NCBI GenBank assembly: GCA_913060865.1
Contig: CAJXTU010000009.1
Location: 32,424 to 96,423, forward strand
From: an uncultured Cycloclasticus sp.
GTDB taxonomy: Bacteria; Pseudomonadota; Gammaproteobacteria; Methylococcales; Cycloclasticaceae
Direction: 5' to 3'
DNA: 64,000 nucleotides
Part shown: in pieces, positions 17,901 through 32,900 of the stretch
Layout of the letters: every line of letters starts with the position of its first letter
How positions within the stretch are numbered: position 1 is the stretch's first letter
Translations under genes and position numbers: made by a program
Notes under the pieces: generated by a model
Seen by the model: the letters and a program-made list of their open reading frames with translations, nothing else
What the model was told of the DNA's origin: nothing
Databases searched by the model: none

Positions 17901-20900
17901 TATTTCGGTCGTTACACCCGATAAATACTCCCGTGTATCGATGTAATAATATTCTATCAAGCCATCAATAGTGCCACCTTGAATAATGGGCATTCCCAAC
18001 GCTTCCAAGCCAGGTAAAAGAGCTGCAAACTCCTCTTTTGAGCACATTGATGGAAAGAAGTGATGCACACCTTCACCCTGCTCTTTTAAGAAATCGTCAT
18101 AAACACATTTATCTGACTCTGGGGTGATGAGCTCTAAAGCAAAATCACCCACACGACCCACATGATTATTGTACTTATGGTAAACCTCGTCACCAAAGTA
18201 GGTGGTGTCACTCATGGTTACGCCTGATTCAATCTTAAATTCAATCCAGTCGGTCATCGACAATAACTTTGTTAAGCCTGCCTTGGTCGCATCCCTGTCT
18301 TTACAAACCACGCCAAGATGTAACATATTGGCTGTTGGTAATAACGCTGGGCCTAGTAGCGTCAGGTCAATATCAAACACCTCATCTGGCTTAATAGCTG
18401 CTTGCCAGTTGTCTATTTTTGGGCAGATAACTTCAAACATCACATTGGACACCAACAAGCGCGTATCTAATAAATAAACATCGGCTACATCGTAAATTGT
18501 GCCACTTTGACGAATGCTAATACCTAGCTCATCGAGTGTTTTATTTAACGCCTCAACGTCAAAGGCCATCGATTGGGTCAAACTAACATGATGCACTCCT
18601 TCGCCAACCGTATCTAACATATGTTGAAAACTTGACGGCCCATCGATCGGTTGAATGAGCTCTATCGCTAAATCTTTATTCCGCCCTATTACTCGAATAT
18701 AACGATGTTCAACCAACTCACCTTCGAAGCGTGTATTGGTTAAATGATTACCGTCATAACGAAAGACTTCCCAGTGGCTTATGCCAAAAAAACGTGCGTA
18801 ATTAGTAACCACTTGACGATAATCACGAACAACGATAGATGTACTATGCCAGCCGTCTATAGGAATGCTTAAATCCATATATTTCCCCTCAAATCTTATT
18901 ATTGTTATTAATCAAACGTAACATCTTCGCCTAGGTCGGCAATGCGTGCATATGTTGGTGGTGCTACAACCTCTAAAAACATACCACCTAATTGTTCACG
19001 CGTGTCTAAGTAATAGAGTTCTGCCACCCCTGCAATATTGCAATAATTACCCACTTTCACCCCTTGGCGAGTATATTCTTTAACCAGTTCTAATGGATTA
19101 GGGTGCGATAAATCACCCACATGTTGCATGCCGTCTCCGTGTTCCTTAACAAAATCATCAAACACGGTTTTTCCTGAAACGGGTTCGCACAGTTCTATGA
19201 GCGTGTCGCCCATACGCGCAAAGGCCGATATCCATACAAATTCAGCAGGCTCACCGTAGTACTCGGCGGTTTCCATCATATCTGATGAAATTTCCATCAC
19301 TCGCCATGTTTTTAAGCCCATTAATTTTGCATAGCCTTTTGCGGTTTCTCTCCAGTCCTTTACCGCCATTGCTACATGGTTGATAGGCCCCATACTAATG
19401 TCTAAATCATTCATTATCCTTCCCCCTACTTATTGTTGTTTTGTTGTGCTTTTCGGTCGAGCATTTCTTTTATTTCTGGGCCCAACACGTCATTAGCCAC
19501 TCTTAAGCCCAGTACCATGGCAGGCGCTCCTAGGTAAAAAACTGTTTGAAATAAAACCTCTATAATTTGCTTCGGTGTCATCCCAGCATGCAAGGCTACT
19601 TTCATATGATCTTTCAACGGCCCTTCACGCCCTAAGGCTAGATCGGTTCCCATTAAAATCAACGCCCGTTCTTTTACCGTTAGACCTTCTCGTTCATATA
19701 AAGCCCCCCATGTTTTAGAAAAAACATAGCCGAGCTCATCACCAAATAGAGGGTTATCCAGTAAGGATTCAATATGCTCAGAGGATTCTTCACCCAACAC
19801 TTCACGCATCAAAGATAAACCTTGCTTAAAATCTTCTCCCTCTCTTGAGAAAGGAAAACCATCAGCATATTTATTGTCCAAATCAGTCATTACTTGCCCT
19901 CAGTTAAATTAAAAAGCTTAGGTCGTATATTTCACCATCACAATTAAGCAATACCACTTTTTTACTGGCCATTTTCCATTCACCGCCTTGTTTAACTAAC
20001 TTATGTTCACAATTAGCGGCCATTGTTTGTAAGGGGTAAAACCTGTCTTGTCGGTTAGCACGGTATTCATGCAACGTCAGGTATGAATCGATAATGACAA
20101 CACCATCCACTGTTTTAACACGTACATTATTCACTGAATGCTGTGTTCTTGACCCTGGTATTTGTGCATGACAATCCCCACTTTGCAGGCGTTTAATTCG
20201 CTCATCAAGCATTTCCATATCATCATAGATAATGGATACGTGTTTTGTCGGGTCAACATTTGCATCTCGGCTGTACGGTAACCAATACAGCGCATCGTCG
20301 GTAAACAGCTGCCGCCAAGCATTAACCTCTCCTTGGTCAAGTAAGCAGGCTTCAGCAAATAAAAAGTCTTCGGCCTCAGCGCGTGTCATTTGTTCAATAG
20401 CATTAGCACTCATGATTGCCCCCCTATTTTCATTAAACGTCTGTATTCAAAGTAAGGTGCTCTTTGCTGTGTTTCTTGCGTATGCCCCCCATACCGACGA
20501 CCATGTTCATCTACTTCTTCAGATTTAATACCACGATTAAATAAAATCCACGGCACCATGTCTGCCTTCATGCCTTGGCCAGCTCTATCAAACATGGCGT
20601 AGTCATCTGGCCCACCAAATGCTGCGGGGCTATAAAAGAACTCATGCTCACGTACGCGTCGAGTATTTATATCATCAGGCGCATCTTTTAACATCGTGTG
20701 ATACATACGTACTTCTGTTTTGTCGACCCCCATAGGGCGAATCACTCGGAATTGATATTCGAGTATGGCTAAATTGGGGAATATCACTAAATTGAAACGA
20801 TGACGTAACACATGCATTGCACGCTCTTTGCCATGTTTTTCAATCATTAGGTCAATATACTCAGCAGGCCAGCGTTTATAAACCGCCTCATCCGGTAAGC

Positions 20901-23900
20901 TATAAACTTCTAAGAGATTATTACCGTAACCGCCATCAAGGCCTTTTGTTCCATAGCCTTGATAATTAGGGGGCATGCCCATTTTTCTAACCATAATATC
21001 AAAGGCCGTCGAATGGGTGACCGGTGCATGATAGCCCTCTACACTACCTTCAGTTTGAATCTTCCAGTTGGCATGATAGTAATGCTTGTTAACACCACTA
21101 TTACCGACAATAATTTCACCAACAGGGGAAAAGTCCATATACATATCTATATATTCTTTTACTCCTCTTAGTTTTTCATCCAATGAAATATCGGGAACAG
21201 ATAACAGTGAAGCAAAGATAATACCGCGATAACTTTCGACCTTTTTGGCAGCGACTAGCCCTAAACTTTTAAAGTCTAATTCGCCTTCGTTATAACCTCT
21301 AGGCATCGAAACCGCCAAGAGCTCACCGTCCATGCCAAATTCCCAACCATGGTATTTGCAAACAAAACTCGGGGTATTACCCTTCTCCAATGGGCATACC
21401 GCAACACCACGGTGTGTACAGCGGTTGATAACAACATTTATTTCATTATTCTGCCCACGCGTCACAATGACGGGGACATCACCCATAAAGGTTGTTTTGT
21501 AATCACCCGGATTGGGGATTTCACTCTCGTGTGCAACATAAATCCAAGAACGGTAAAAAATCCGTTCCATTTCATCGTTGTATACACCTTGATCTTTATA
21601 CAAGCTGACATGCGTTCGATCTATTCGAGCCAGGTCATCATAATCACGTTCAACGCTCATTATTTCTCTCCATTAATTTATTATTATATTCAGAGAAATA
21701 ACATACATTAGATAATACTAATTTACAATATGATTATATTTAGGCATATATATCCAACTATCAGCTCATATTAAGGTGCGCTCGTATACGTTAATGTAAA
21801 CGAGCGGCTGCCAATCATTAGGCGTAGTGTTACTTAGGCAATAGCCGTGGTAAGCGCCAAGTAAAAAAGGCCTGCACAACAAGCAAAACCCAATCCAAAC
21901 GCGCTGAAACGTAACATGGCCATATTAGTTAAATAGGCAATAAAGTAAACGCCGCGTATAACAACAAAGGAAATTGAAAGCATAGCAGCCGTCTCACTAA
22001 TCGCACCGGTGATAAAAATGGCTAGTACCGCTGCTGAGAAAAGGCCTAATGCTTCCCAGCAGTTGGCGTGTAAATATTGTGAACGGGCACCGGCACCCTC
22101 CAATGTTGCTGCTTGCTCACGTGGATTAACAAGGTCATATTTACCTTTTTGTGAAATACGATAATAACCACCGATTGATGAAGCAAGATAAGGCATAAAC
22201 GCAATACAAGTTAAACAAATGACAACGGTCAACATAAGAAATCTCCTCTATTTATATTATTTTTTGAACTAAATTAGTTGTGTAGTGCAGGAGTGAGTAT
22301 AAACATTATTTTGTAGCTTGGCACGATTCAATTTCAACCGTTTCACTCAACCTAATTTACCCACATTAATTCACTGATAAAAAGCTGGTTCCACCCAAAA
22401 TTAACAAAAAAATCTACCGAACGAGCATTAAGATAATATTGTTTTATTAAAGTCTTTTAATGATTTCTTACTAAAGAATCAATACGGAGTAGCCTATAAG
22501 TATGTCAATTGAATGCCTAGTTACAAACGATTTAGAGGCTCCAAAGCATCTACCTGTGTTGTATTATTTTGTAGCAAGCGACTCTCTTCCAACACTAATT
22601 TTGCCAAGGTATCACCTTTCCACTCAGCGCCCTTCTTTGCATATAAGCTTGCGTTAAGCAGTTTTATTTCTGCTTGTAAGTTTGCACGACAATAAGTGCT
22701 AAGGCCCTCTAGATCAACAGTATTGAACTGAGCATGCCCCCATTGCAATAAAGCCTGTTTAGCCTTTTTTGCGTCGTTAACAGCACAGGCATTTTGTAAG
22801 CGTTTAACCGCTTGCTTGATAGACGTTGAGCCATCATCAAACGACGACTGCGATGGTTGTTTATTAATATGTCGCTTTTTATACATCCAAATAAGCGTTA
22901 ATACCCAGCCAACAGCCAATATGATTGATAACCATTTCCAATAGCTGCTCTCTGTATTAACGGCCACTGCCTTGTCAGTCGTTTGAGAATCAATCACTGG
23001 GTTTTCTATAGGCTCAGCTATCACCTTAGGTATTTCTACAGACTCTGTTGCAACAGCCGTGATCGTTGTTTCTGGAACCAGTGCTATTTCCATTAAACCC
23101 GTTGTTGTATTAAGCCAAGGGACTTCAATCGCGGGTAATACATATTCCCCAGCTTGTGATGGAATGATGGCAGTTTTTTGTTCACGTAACGCTACCACCC
23201 CCGTTTCTGCCAATTGGTTTTTTAATAGCGGCTGATCTGGGTACATTTTGAGTTGTGATGAATTAATAATTGAGTTCAGTTCGGGCAGTTGACTCGCCGT
23301 TACGCCTTTTCCCAACATTGATATGGTGCGAGTTAACGGTTCACCTACCGCAATGCTTAAATCCTTATTGGACCATGTTTGTTGTATTTGAATACTTTCC
23401 GCAGCCAACCAGTGCTGACCTGTGAACCCATCCGGTACTGGTTGTACATCGACGTTAATGGCTTTTGACTGCACCCGTTTAGTTTGCGTTCGCTGCGTAT
23501 TAAACAGGCTACCATAACGTGAAGTGGGCGCGCCTGAAACGACTTGAGCTGTTAATACGATGGGTGGAATAATTAGTTGCCCACTTTGTTGTGGAAAAAT
23601 TGCGTATTTACGCTCAAAGACCGAATAATTGACACCATTTACCTTTGTGCTGTATTGATTATCTTGTCCAATTTTTTCAACGATTGCGTTCTCTGGTGAC
23701 GGTTCAGATAAGGACGCTTGCGATATTTGAATGCGCTGAAATAAACGTATTGTATAAAGTAATTGAGACTGGACATACGGCTGTTCTGGCGAAACATCTA
23801 TTTGTAAATACAGCTCGTCATTAACGGTCATTTCATCGCCAACTGTTCTGGCAATAACATTAATGTCCAAGTCTTCTGACGTATCGTCGCCAAATGAAAT

Positions 23901-26900
23901 AGCAGGGACTTTTAATTGGCCGGCCTGTTTCGCCATAACGTCCAAGGTCCATGAAATACGCCTTTTTGATTGGCCATTCACCCATGAAGACTGGCTATTT
24001 TTCTGTTGGTTTAAGATTTGAAAATTATTATCCAGTGGACTGAAATCAGGGTCATCATCGGGTGATTCAGACGCACTAAAAATCAACTTGAATGACTCAT
24101 TGAGCGTCACCGGGTTTCTATCAACAGACACGTCAATATCAACCGCAAAACTTTGTACGCTAAAAAGAAGGCCGATAAGTAAAAAAAAGGCAGATGAAGC
24201 TATGCGCTGGAAACCTAGTTGATTCATTACCCCTGCCATATTTTTATTAACGCTGTTGTCGTTGACCATATTGATACTTAAATTTTCGTTTTAATAAACC
24301 CGCCGGATCATCGTGAATACGATTTAACCATTGCTCAGCAGCTTGTTGTTGTTCATCGGAAAGGTTCGCCGTTGTTGCTTGCTGCTCATCACTGCTTTCG
24401 TTATTTTCATTAGATTGACTGTCTAAATCAGCTTGCTCAGGTTGCGATTCGTTTTCATCAGATGGTTCTGATTGTTCATCACTTTGCTGATCGTTCGGTT
24501 GTTTAGATGGGCCACCAGGGTCTTGTTCACTATCACTTGGTTTTTCATCCGCTTGTTGGCTACCGCCTTCTGAATTGTCGGGTTGTTGATCGCCTTGCTG
24601 CTGCTCATCTTGTTTTTGATCACCTTTAGGCTGGGGTTTCTTTTGAGCTTCTTCAACCAGTTTCAGGTTGTACTTTGCATCCTCATTTTTTGGGTTTAGT
24701 TTTAACGACTTTTCATACGCCTCTTTTGCTTTATCAAGTTGGCCTAATTTAGCAAAACTATTCCCTTGGTTATATAAACTATCCGCTGTTTCAATCGATT
24801 CAAGTTGTTCGACAGCTTGCTGGTATTTTTCTGCTTTATATTGGGCTGCCGCTTTCCACTCAGCTGAATCAAACTTTTCTGCCGCTTGTTCAAACTTATT
24901 TTCTTTAAATAATTGTTGCGCTTGTTGATCTTTATTCAGCCAAAGGTCTTTCCATTCAACCGCATAACTGGTTTGCGGTAGAGGTAATATGAGAAACACA
25001 CATAAAATCAATAAACCTCTTCGAAACCCCAATGCGGCAAGGGGTAAAACCAACAATAGTAGCCAAACACCCATATCACTCCACTGTTCAACAAGGCCAC
25101 TATTTTTATTATCAGCCGTGTCAGACACCGGCTGATCTAAACTTGATAACATTTTTTTTATGTCACTATCATCTGACGTAATCGTGCTGTAACGACCACC
25201 TGATGTGTTTGCCAACGAAGCTAATTCAGCCGTGTTTAATTTAGGCACAACGATATTCCCGGACGTATCTTTTAAGAAGCCACCTCTGGGTAATTTAACC
25301 GGGCCACCCTCCGCTGTTCCAACGCCTAACACTGATACCGAGTAAGCAGCGAGTTCTTTTGTTAGCCCCTTTACGCCCTGTTCAATACCATCCGTTATCA
25401 GAAAAATATTTCCTTGTTTTTGCCCTGCTTGCTGTAATAGCTTAACGGCCAATGCTAATACAGATTCAGTGTCTTTACCCTGACGCGGCATTAAACCGCT
25501 TTCTAGCGCGTTTAGCTGGCTTTCAATCGTTGCCACATCATTGGTCAACGGTGTAACAGTGAATGCATCGGCAGAATAAACCACTAACGCCGTCAAACCA
25601 TCCTTTCGCTGTCTTAATATATCGGCAATTTTATAACGCGCACGAATTAATCGGCTCGGCTTAACATCGGTAGCATTCATCGTTTGGGAAAGGTCTAAGG
25701 CAATCACTAATGCTGCATCATTTCTAAACGCGGGTGTTTCCAATCGTTCCCATGTTGGCCCTGCTAAAGCAATAATTGATAATAACGCTGCCACTGATAA
25801 TGCACTCAATACCCAATAGCTCTGGGTGCTATTTTTATCTTCCAAAATAAACGGCAATAATTCAGCATCACATACGTTTGCCCATTCACCTTTACTTAAC
25901 GTATTTTTGACCGACAAAGTCAATAAAACAATAGCCGGAATAAAGGCCAACAACCAGTAAGGCCTAATAAAATGGAAATCTGCCCAGTTCATCTAAACCT
26001 CAATCGTATTAAAATAATAATGCTGGTTAACAACAAACTAAATGCTAAGGGCCACGGGTAAAGCTCATGCATTGGGCGGTAAAATTGCTTGCTTTTCTCA
26101 ACAGGTTCTAGTTGGTCAAGTAACTCGTAAATATTTTCTAGCTCTTCTTTATTGCGCGCACGAAAATAGCGTCCGTTTGTTGCTTCAGCAATGGCGGTTA
26201 ATGTTTTTTCATCCAAATCACGTGATGGGTTAACCTTACGGTTTCCAAAGAAACCTCTTACCAGCATTTGGTCAGCACCTATACCAATCGTATATATTTT
26301 AAGCTGATGATCTGCAGCAATTTTTGCAGCCTGAAGAGGTGTAATTTCACCCGCTGTATTAGCACCATCAGTCAATAAAACCAACACTCGACTATTCGCC
26401 TTTTCATCCTTTAAGTGTTTTACCGCTAGACCAATGGCATCGCCAATAGACGTTGCCGGTTCATCGTCGGTAATGCCAATAAAGGCTTCATTTAATAAGG
26501 TGGCCACTGTTTTACGGTCAAAGGTCAACGGTGTTTGTAAATAAGCCGTGGTGCCAAATAATATCAAGCCTAAACGATCACCCATACGGCGTTCAATAAA
26601 TGCTGTCGCTACGTGTTTCGTTGCCGTTAGTCGATCAACCGGTGAACCTTCAACGACAAAATCTTCTTCATCCATACTGCCTGAAACATCCACTGCTAAC
26701 ATTAAATCGCGACCACTAACTGCCTGTTCTATAGGCTCACCTAACCACTGTGGCCGAGTGGATGCCAACACCAATAAAACCCAAGCAATAGCCGCTAACC
26801 ATAAAAGCCAAGGGTGTTTTTGTGAACCATATGTAGCCTTGGACTGACCAAAATCTTCTATAAACGGTACTTTAAGTGCTGACTGAAGTGCTGGAGATTG

Positions 26901-29900
26901 TGCCGGTAATAACCATCGACACAGTATTGGCAAGGGTAACAGCAAGAGTAATTGAGGCCATTCAATATGAATCATTATTTTTGCCTCTTTAGCCAGTGTT
27001 CACATAACTCAATTAATGCGCCTATCTCTAATTCTTCAGGGGCTTTTTTGCGATAAAGGGCATCAGATAAATATTGCCCAACCCCGGTGCTAAAGGGTGT
27101 TCCTTCAACCGACTGATCAAGATAATTTAACCATTCCTTGCCCGTTAAACTGGCCACCTCAGAACGTGAATTAACGCTGATAGACACCCGACGAACACAT
27201 GCAGATAACTGTTTTAATGTTTCCAACTCATTCGTATTTTCTGCTTGCTTTATACTCATTAGCAACGCCGTTGCAGTTTTAACAGCAGTTTTTTTCGTTA
27301 ATTTTTTATATAGTAACCAACAGCCAAATGCAGCCACTATAATAACGGCCAATAAAAGCCACCAACCAATAGCCGGAGGCCACCAAGTAATCGCATCCGG
27401 TAAATGTATGTCTCTTAGCGGTAGCTCTTCATTCATTAACTAAGTACCTCAAATGGGTCATCGCTTGTATTACATTCAACGAGTGAAATTCGCCATTTTT
27501 TACACAGTGTTTTTAACTGCTCTTGTCGATCTTTAAAGTGCTGTTGATAGGCTAATACCCGCTGATTATCCCCCGTATCAATAAGCGTTTCGCGCTCACC
27601 ATTGGTAAAGCGGTATTGCCCTTTTTTAGGTAAGTGACTCTCAAACGGGTCATAAATATGCACCAACTGAAGCTCACAATGCCGTGCTAATTTGGATAAC
27701 TGCATTTCTACCTGACTGTTTAAGCCACGAAAATCACTGACGATATACAGTAAACTTCCTGGGCGAGCATGTTGTGCTAAGCGTTGAAGAATTTGTTCTA
27801 ACGACAGCGATTCAGTAACGCTTAACATCGGTTTAACCAATGCATTTAAGAAATGTAAAACAGAGCGCCTGCCTGTTGCTGGTTTCAATTCTTGGCAACC
27901 CTGTTGATTAAACACTTGACCGCCTACCCTATCACCATTGAGTTGGGCTGCCCAAGCCAATAAAGCAGCCACTTTAGATGCCTGTACGGATTTAAAAACG
28001 CCCCGTGTTGCAAAGTTCATCGTTGGACGTAAATCCACTGAAATAAAAACAGGCCGTTCTCGTTCTTCACGGAATATTTTACTGTGCGTTTTATTCGTTC
28101 GTGCGGTAACTCGCCAATCTATACTTCGAATATCATCACCTGCTTGATATTGTCGCACTTCATCAAATTCCATCCCACGGCCTTTAAAACCCGACACATA
28201 ACCACCGCTTTGAGCAGACTTAATGCGTTGGCGACGGACAGTTAAAAACGACGCCTTATTGGCTAAATTAACCAACGGTTTCAATTGAATTGAAACCCGC
28301 TCGCTTTGCAAAACATCGCTCTTCATTTATGGTACGGCGATTCTACTGATCAATTCCTTAATAAACCGATCGGGCGTAATGCCTTCTGCCTCGGCTTCGT
28401 ACGACATAATTAAACGATGACGCAGCACGTCATACGCAATGTTTTGGATATCTTCTGGCGTAACAAAATCACGCTGATGCAACCATGCTTTAGCACGTGC
28501 GCAACGATCCAAAGCAATACTGGCTCTAGGGCTAGCACCATATTGAATCCAAGCCGCCAAATCATCACCATAAACCGCCGGTTCACGTGTTACTAATACG
28601 ATCTGTAACAGATAATCTTCCAACTCATCACTCATATACACGTCTAATATTTCCTGTCGTGCAGCAAATAATTGTTGTTGTGTCATCGGCTTATGTTGGC
28701 TAATGGTTGATTCATTAGCTTTTGCTTCAGCGCGCGCTAAATGTAATATTTCCTTTTCATGCGCTGCGTTCGGGTAATCAATATTGATATGCAGTAAAAA
28801 GCGATCTAATTGCGCCTCAGGTAATGGGTAAGTACCTTCTTGTTCTAACGGGTTTTGCGTGGCCATTACCATAAATAAATTCGGCAACTTATATGTAGTC
28901 CCCCCAACAGTAATTTGCCTTTCCGCCATCGCCTCTAATAGTGCCGCCTGTACTTTTGCAGGCGCACGATTTATTTCATCGGCTAAAACAAGGTTATGGA
29001 ACAAAGGCCCCTGTTGAAACTCAAAAGTACCCTGTTCGGGGCGATAAATATCCGTCCCTGTTAAATCCGATGGTAATAAATCTGGTGTAAATTGAACTCG
29101 GTGGAAATCAGCCTCAATTCCTTTGCTTAATACATTAATCGCACGCGTTTTTGCTAACCCAGGTGCGCCCTCAACTAAAATGTGCCCATCAACCAGCAAA
29201 GCAATCAGCATCCTTTCCACCAATACATCTTGGCCTATAATTTGTTCAGTTATTGTTTTTTTCAGTTGCTCAATAGCTGTTTTAGAATCGCTTAAACTTA
29301 CTTCTAACATTGTTTATTTGTCCTTTTCATTGCTGGTTTTTATACAATACTGTTTTAGTCAGTCTCTATGTTTATCTAAAGCTTGTCGTAAACATTGGGG
29401 GCATTCATTGAAAGATTCAACCACCTATCAACTCATCCACACCATAAATGTCCAACATTCTAACTAAAACTACTCATCAGCATCATGAATAAAACCGCCG
29501 ACGTTCTTATTATTGGCGCTAGCGCCGCTGGTTTAATGTGCGCCATAGAAGCAGGCAAACGCGGCCGCAAGGTAATTGTGCTTGATCACGCCAATAAGGC
29601 CGGTAAAAAAATACTCATGTCGGGCGGTGGGCGCTGCAACTTCACCAATATGGATGTGAGCGCCGATAACTATATTTCCCACAACCCACACTTTTGTAAA
29701 TCGGCGCTTAGTCGGTACACACAGTGGGATTTTATCGCACTGGTAACGGACTACAACATCCCTTATCACGAACGTAACCACGGCCAATTATTTTGTGATG
29801 ACAGTGCTAAAGACATTCTCAATATGCTGTTGTCCGAATGTGCGCACGCAGGCGTAGAAATTCGCCTTAACTGCACAATTGAAAACATTCACAAAGATAA

Positions 29901-32900
29901 CGAAACTTACATCATCAACACCTCTTTAGGTGATTACAGCGCAGAATCACTCGTTATCGCCACCGGTGGTTTGTCCATTCCAAAAATGGGCGCCACGGGG
30001 TTTGGTTACAACACGGCTAAACGCTTTGGCCATACCGTTCACCCTACTACCGCTGGCCTTGTACCGTTCACCTTACAGCCCAACGATAAAGCCTGGCTAG
30101 CCGACCTTTCTGGTATCGCCATCGAATGCATCGTAAGTAATGAGCGCACGAGCTTTAGAGAAAATATCCTCCTCACCCATCGCGGTTTAAGTGGCCCCGC
30201 TATATTACAAATATCATCATATTGGCAAGCAGGTGAAACAGTCACCATTAACCTACTACCTGATGTAGACATTGAAGCCCTACTAAAAACTAAACAACAA
30301 GAACAACCGAAAACGCATTTAAAAACCGTACTTTCTGAGCTTTTACCCAAGCGGTTTATTACCGGCTTGTTAGATGATGACTTAATTAACCAACCGCTCC
30401 AATCCATCTCGCACGAACGTTTTAAAGCCATCGCCAAACAACTACACGAATGGCAAATAAAACCAAACAGCACTGAAGGCTATAGAACAGCAGAAGTAAC
30501 CCTTGGTGGTGTGAATTGTAATGAACTGTCATCCCAAACAATGGAATCTAAATACTCAACAGGGCTTTATTTTATTGGAGAAGTAGTTGATGTTACCGGA
30601 TGGTTAGGTGGTTATAACTTTCAGTGGGCATGGTCTTCTGGTTGGTGTGCGGGGCAAGTGGTTTAAACTTTCCACCACCCAATACAATTCGTTTCGCATT
30701 AAACATTGAAGTTATAGGAAAAAATCACTAGAGTCTGCATGTTGATAAAAGGAATTTACGTAAAGCATCCATGTTTACTCCTTTAATATCACAATACATG
30801 GAAGTGACATCCACCTATGTCTATCTAATACGTGGACAATTGTTTCCGCTTATTAACGCTGTTAGGTGCAATACAAGGCGCTCGTTCGGACACAAACTGC
30901 GCTGCGCTTCGTTTGCGCCGCACAGCTTGGTCGTTATGTGTAATAAATAACCAGATGAAACTGTCGGAATTTAAATCTAGCTATATAGAAGATATAAAGC
31001 AGCTGTTCACTAAGGTATTTTCAGATTCTGAAGGACAGTCTGAAGGCGAGTTAATAGGAAATTTATCTAACGAGATAATGACCAGTACAGATACTCAAGA
31101 TCTTTATGGGTTTGTTGCCATTGAAAATAAGAAAATCATTGGCAGCATTTTTTTTACACGGTTAACTTTTAAAAATGGTATTAATGCTTTCCTCCTATCT
31201 CCAGTAGCCATACATACAAGCCACCAAGGAAAAGGGATTGGACAAAAACTAATTTCCTTTGGTATTGACCATTTAAAGAAAAACGAAGTAAGCATAGTAT
31301 TTACTTATGGTGACCCCAGTTTTTACTCAAAAGTTGGTTTTAACCAAATTACCGAAAAAACGGCGAAAGCTCCTTTCAAATTATCACAACCAGAAGGTTG
31401 GCTTGCTCAATCATTGGTTGGTGATGAAATTAAACCAATTGCAGGTAAATCATCTTGCGTAGTAGCTTTTAACAATCCTGAAATTTGGTAAGAACGTTAA
31501 TAATGGCAAATACACATAACAAATCGTTCCAGCTTGACTTCTGCTTTGCTGCGCCCACTTAACTCGACTGTTATGAACAAACCAATGTTTCTAGCACCTT
31601 GAAACACAGAATCATTTATCGACAGTGTGTTCTATTAAATGGGATAGAATCGATACACCGATCAATTGAAGGCCAATAAAATGTTGATTATATTCCCACA
31701 GCGGAAGTTGTTGTACTGGAAAAACTACTTGCTGGCGCTCGTATTTTTTCAGTGCGTACGGCCTTAGGAAAGCAACATGATTGAATATGACTACCTTCTT
31801 TAAACCAAGACTTATTATACGAACATGACCTTACTTATTACTTACGTAACCATCGCTCTACTGTTTTCGTTTTTGTGCTCTGTTGCTGAAGCGGTTTTAC
31901 TGAGCATCACAACAGCTCACATTAATGTGCTTGAACAGGATGGGAAAAAGTCGGGTTCGCTGTTACGTGAATTAAAGGCTGATATTAACAAGCCATTGGC
32001 TGCAATCCTCACGCTTAACACCATTGCACATACTGCGGGTGCTGTAGGTGCCGGCGCTCAAGCGCTCGTTGTGTTTGGCAATGCTTGGGTTGGGTTGTTT
32101 TCTGTAATCTTAACGTTAATGATTCTGGTGTTTTCTGAAATTATTCCGAAAACACTGGGGGCAATTTATTGGCGTGCGCTGGCAGGCGTTACAGCACACG
32201 GACTAAAGTTTCTGATAACGATGCTGTACCCATTTGTAATTTTAGCTGAGTTATTGACTCGTGGTATTTCAAGCGATGAAACAATTGAAGGTTTCAACCG
32301 AGAGGAGTTTGCAGCCATGGCAGATCTTGGCGAGCAGGAAGGTCAACTCGAAGAACGGGAGTCACGCATCTTAAAAAATATGTTTCGACTTCACAAACTA
32401 ATGGTTACCGATGCAATGACACCGCGTCCAGTGGTGTTTTCATTGCCAGAATCTTTAACGGTTAACGAGTATTTCGATAATCATTATGATTCGCGTTTTT
32501 CACGCATTCCAGTGTATGGAGAAAACAAAGAAACATTCACCGGCTTTGTACTCAAGGATGATCTATTGTTGGCACAGGCGCGCAATAATACGGACAGTAC
32601 CCTAGAGACGTATCGACGAAATCTGAGTGCTTTGTCTGACAAAACATCAATAGCTGACGCTTTTGACGAGGTGCTGCAACAGCGTTCGCACATAATGGTC
32701 ATCATAGACAAATACGGTGGTATGGAAGGCATTATCACGATGGAAGATATTCTGGAAACTCTGCTCGGGCTGGAGATAATGGATGAAAGCGATAAGGCAG
32801 CCGACATGCAACATTACGCTCGACGCATGTGGAAAAAACGAGCACAGGCAATGGGGATTTCGCTACCCAAAGACGAAGAATCGAACGGATAAAGTACATC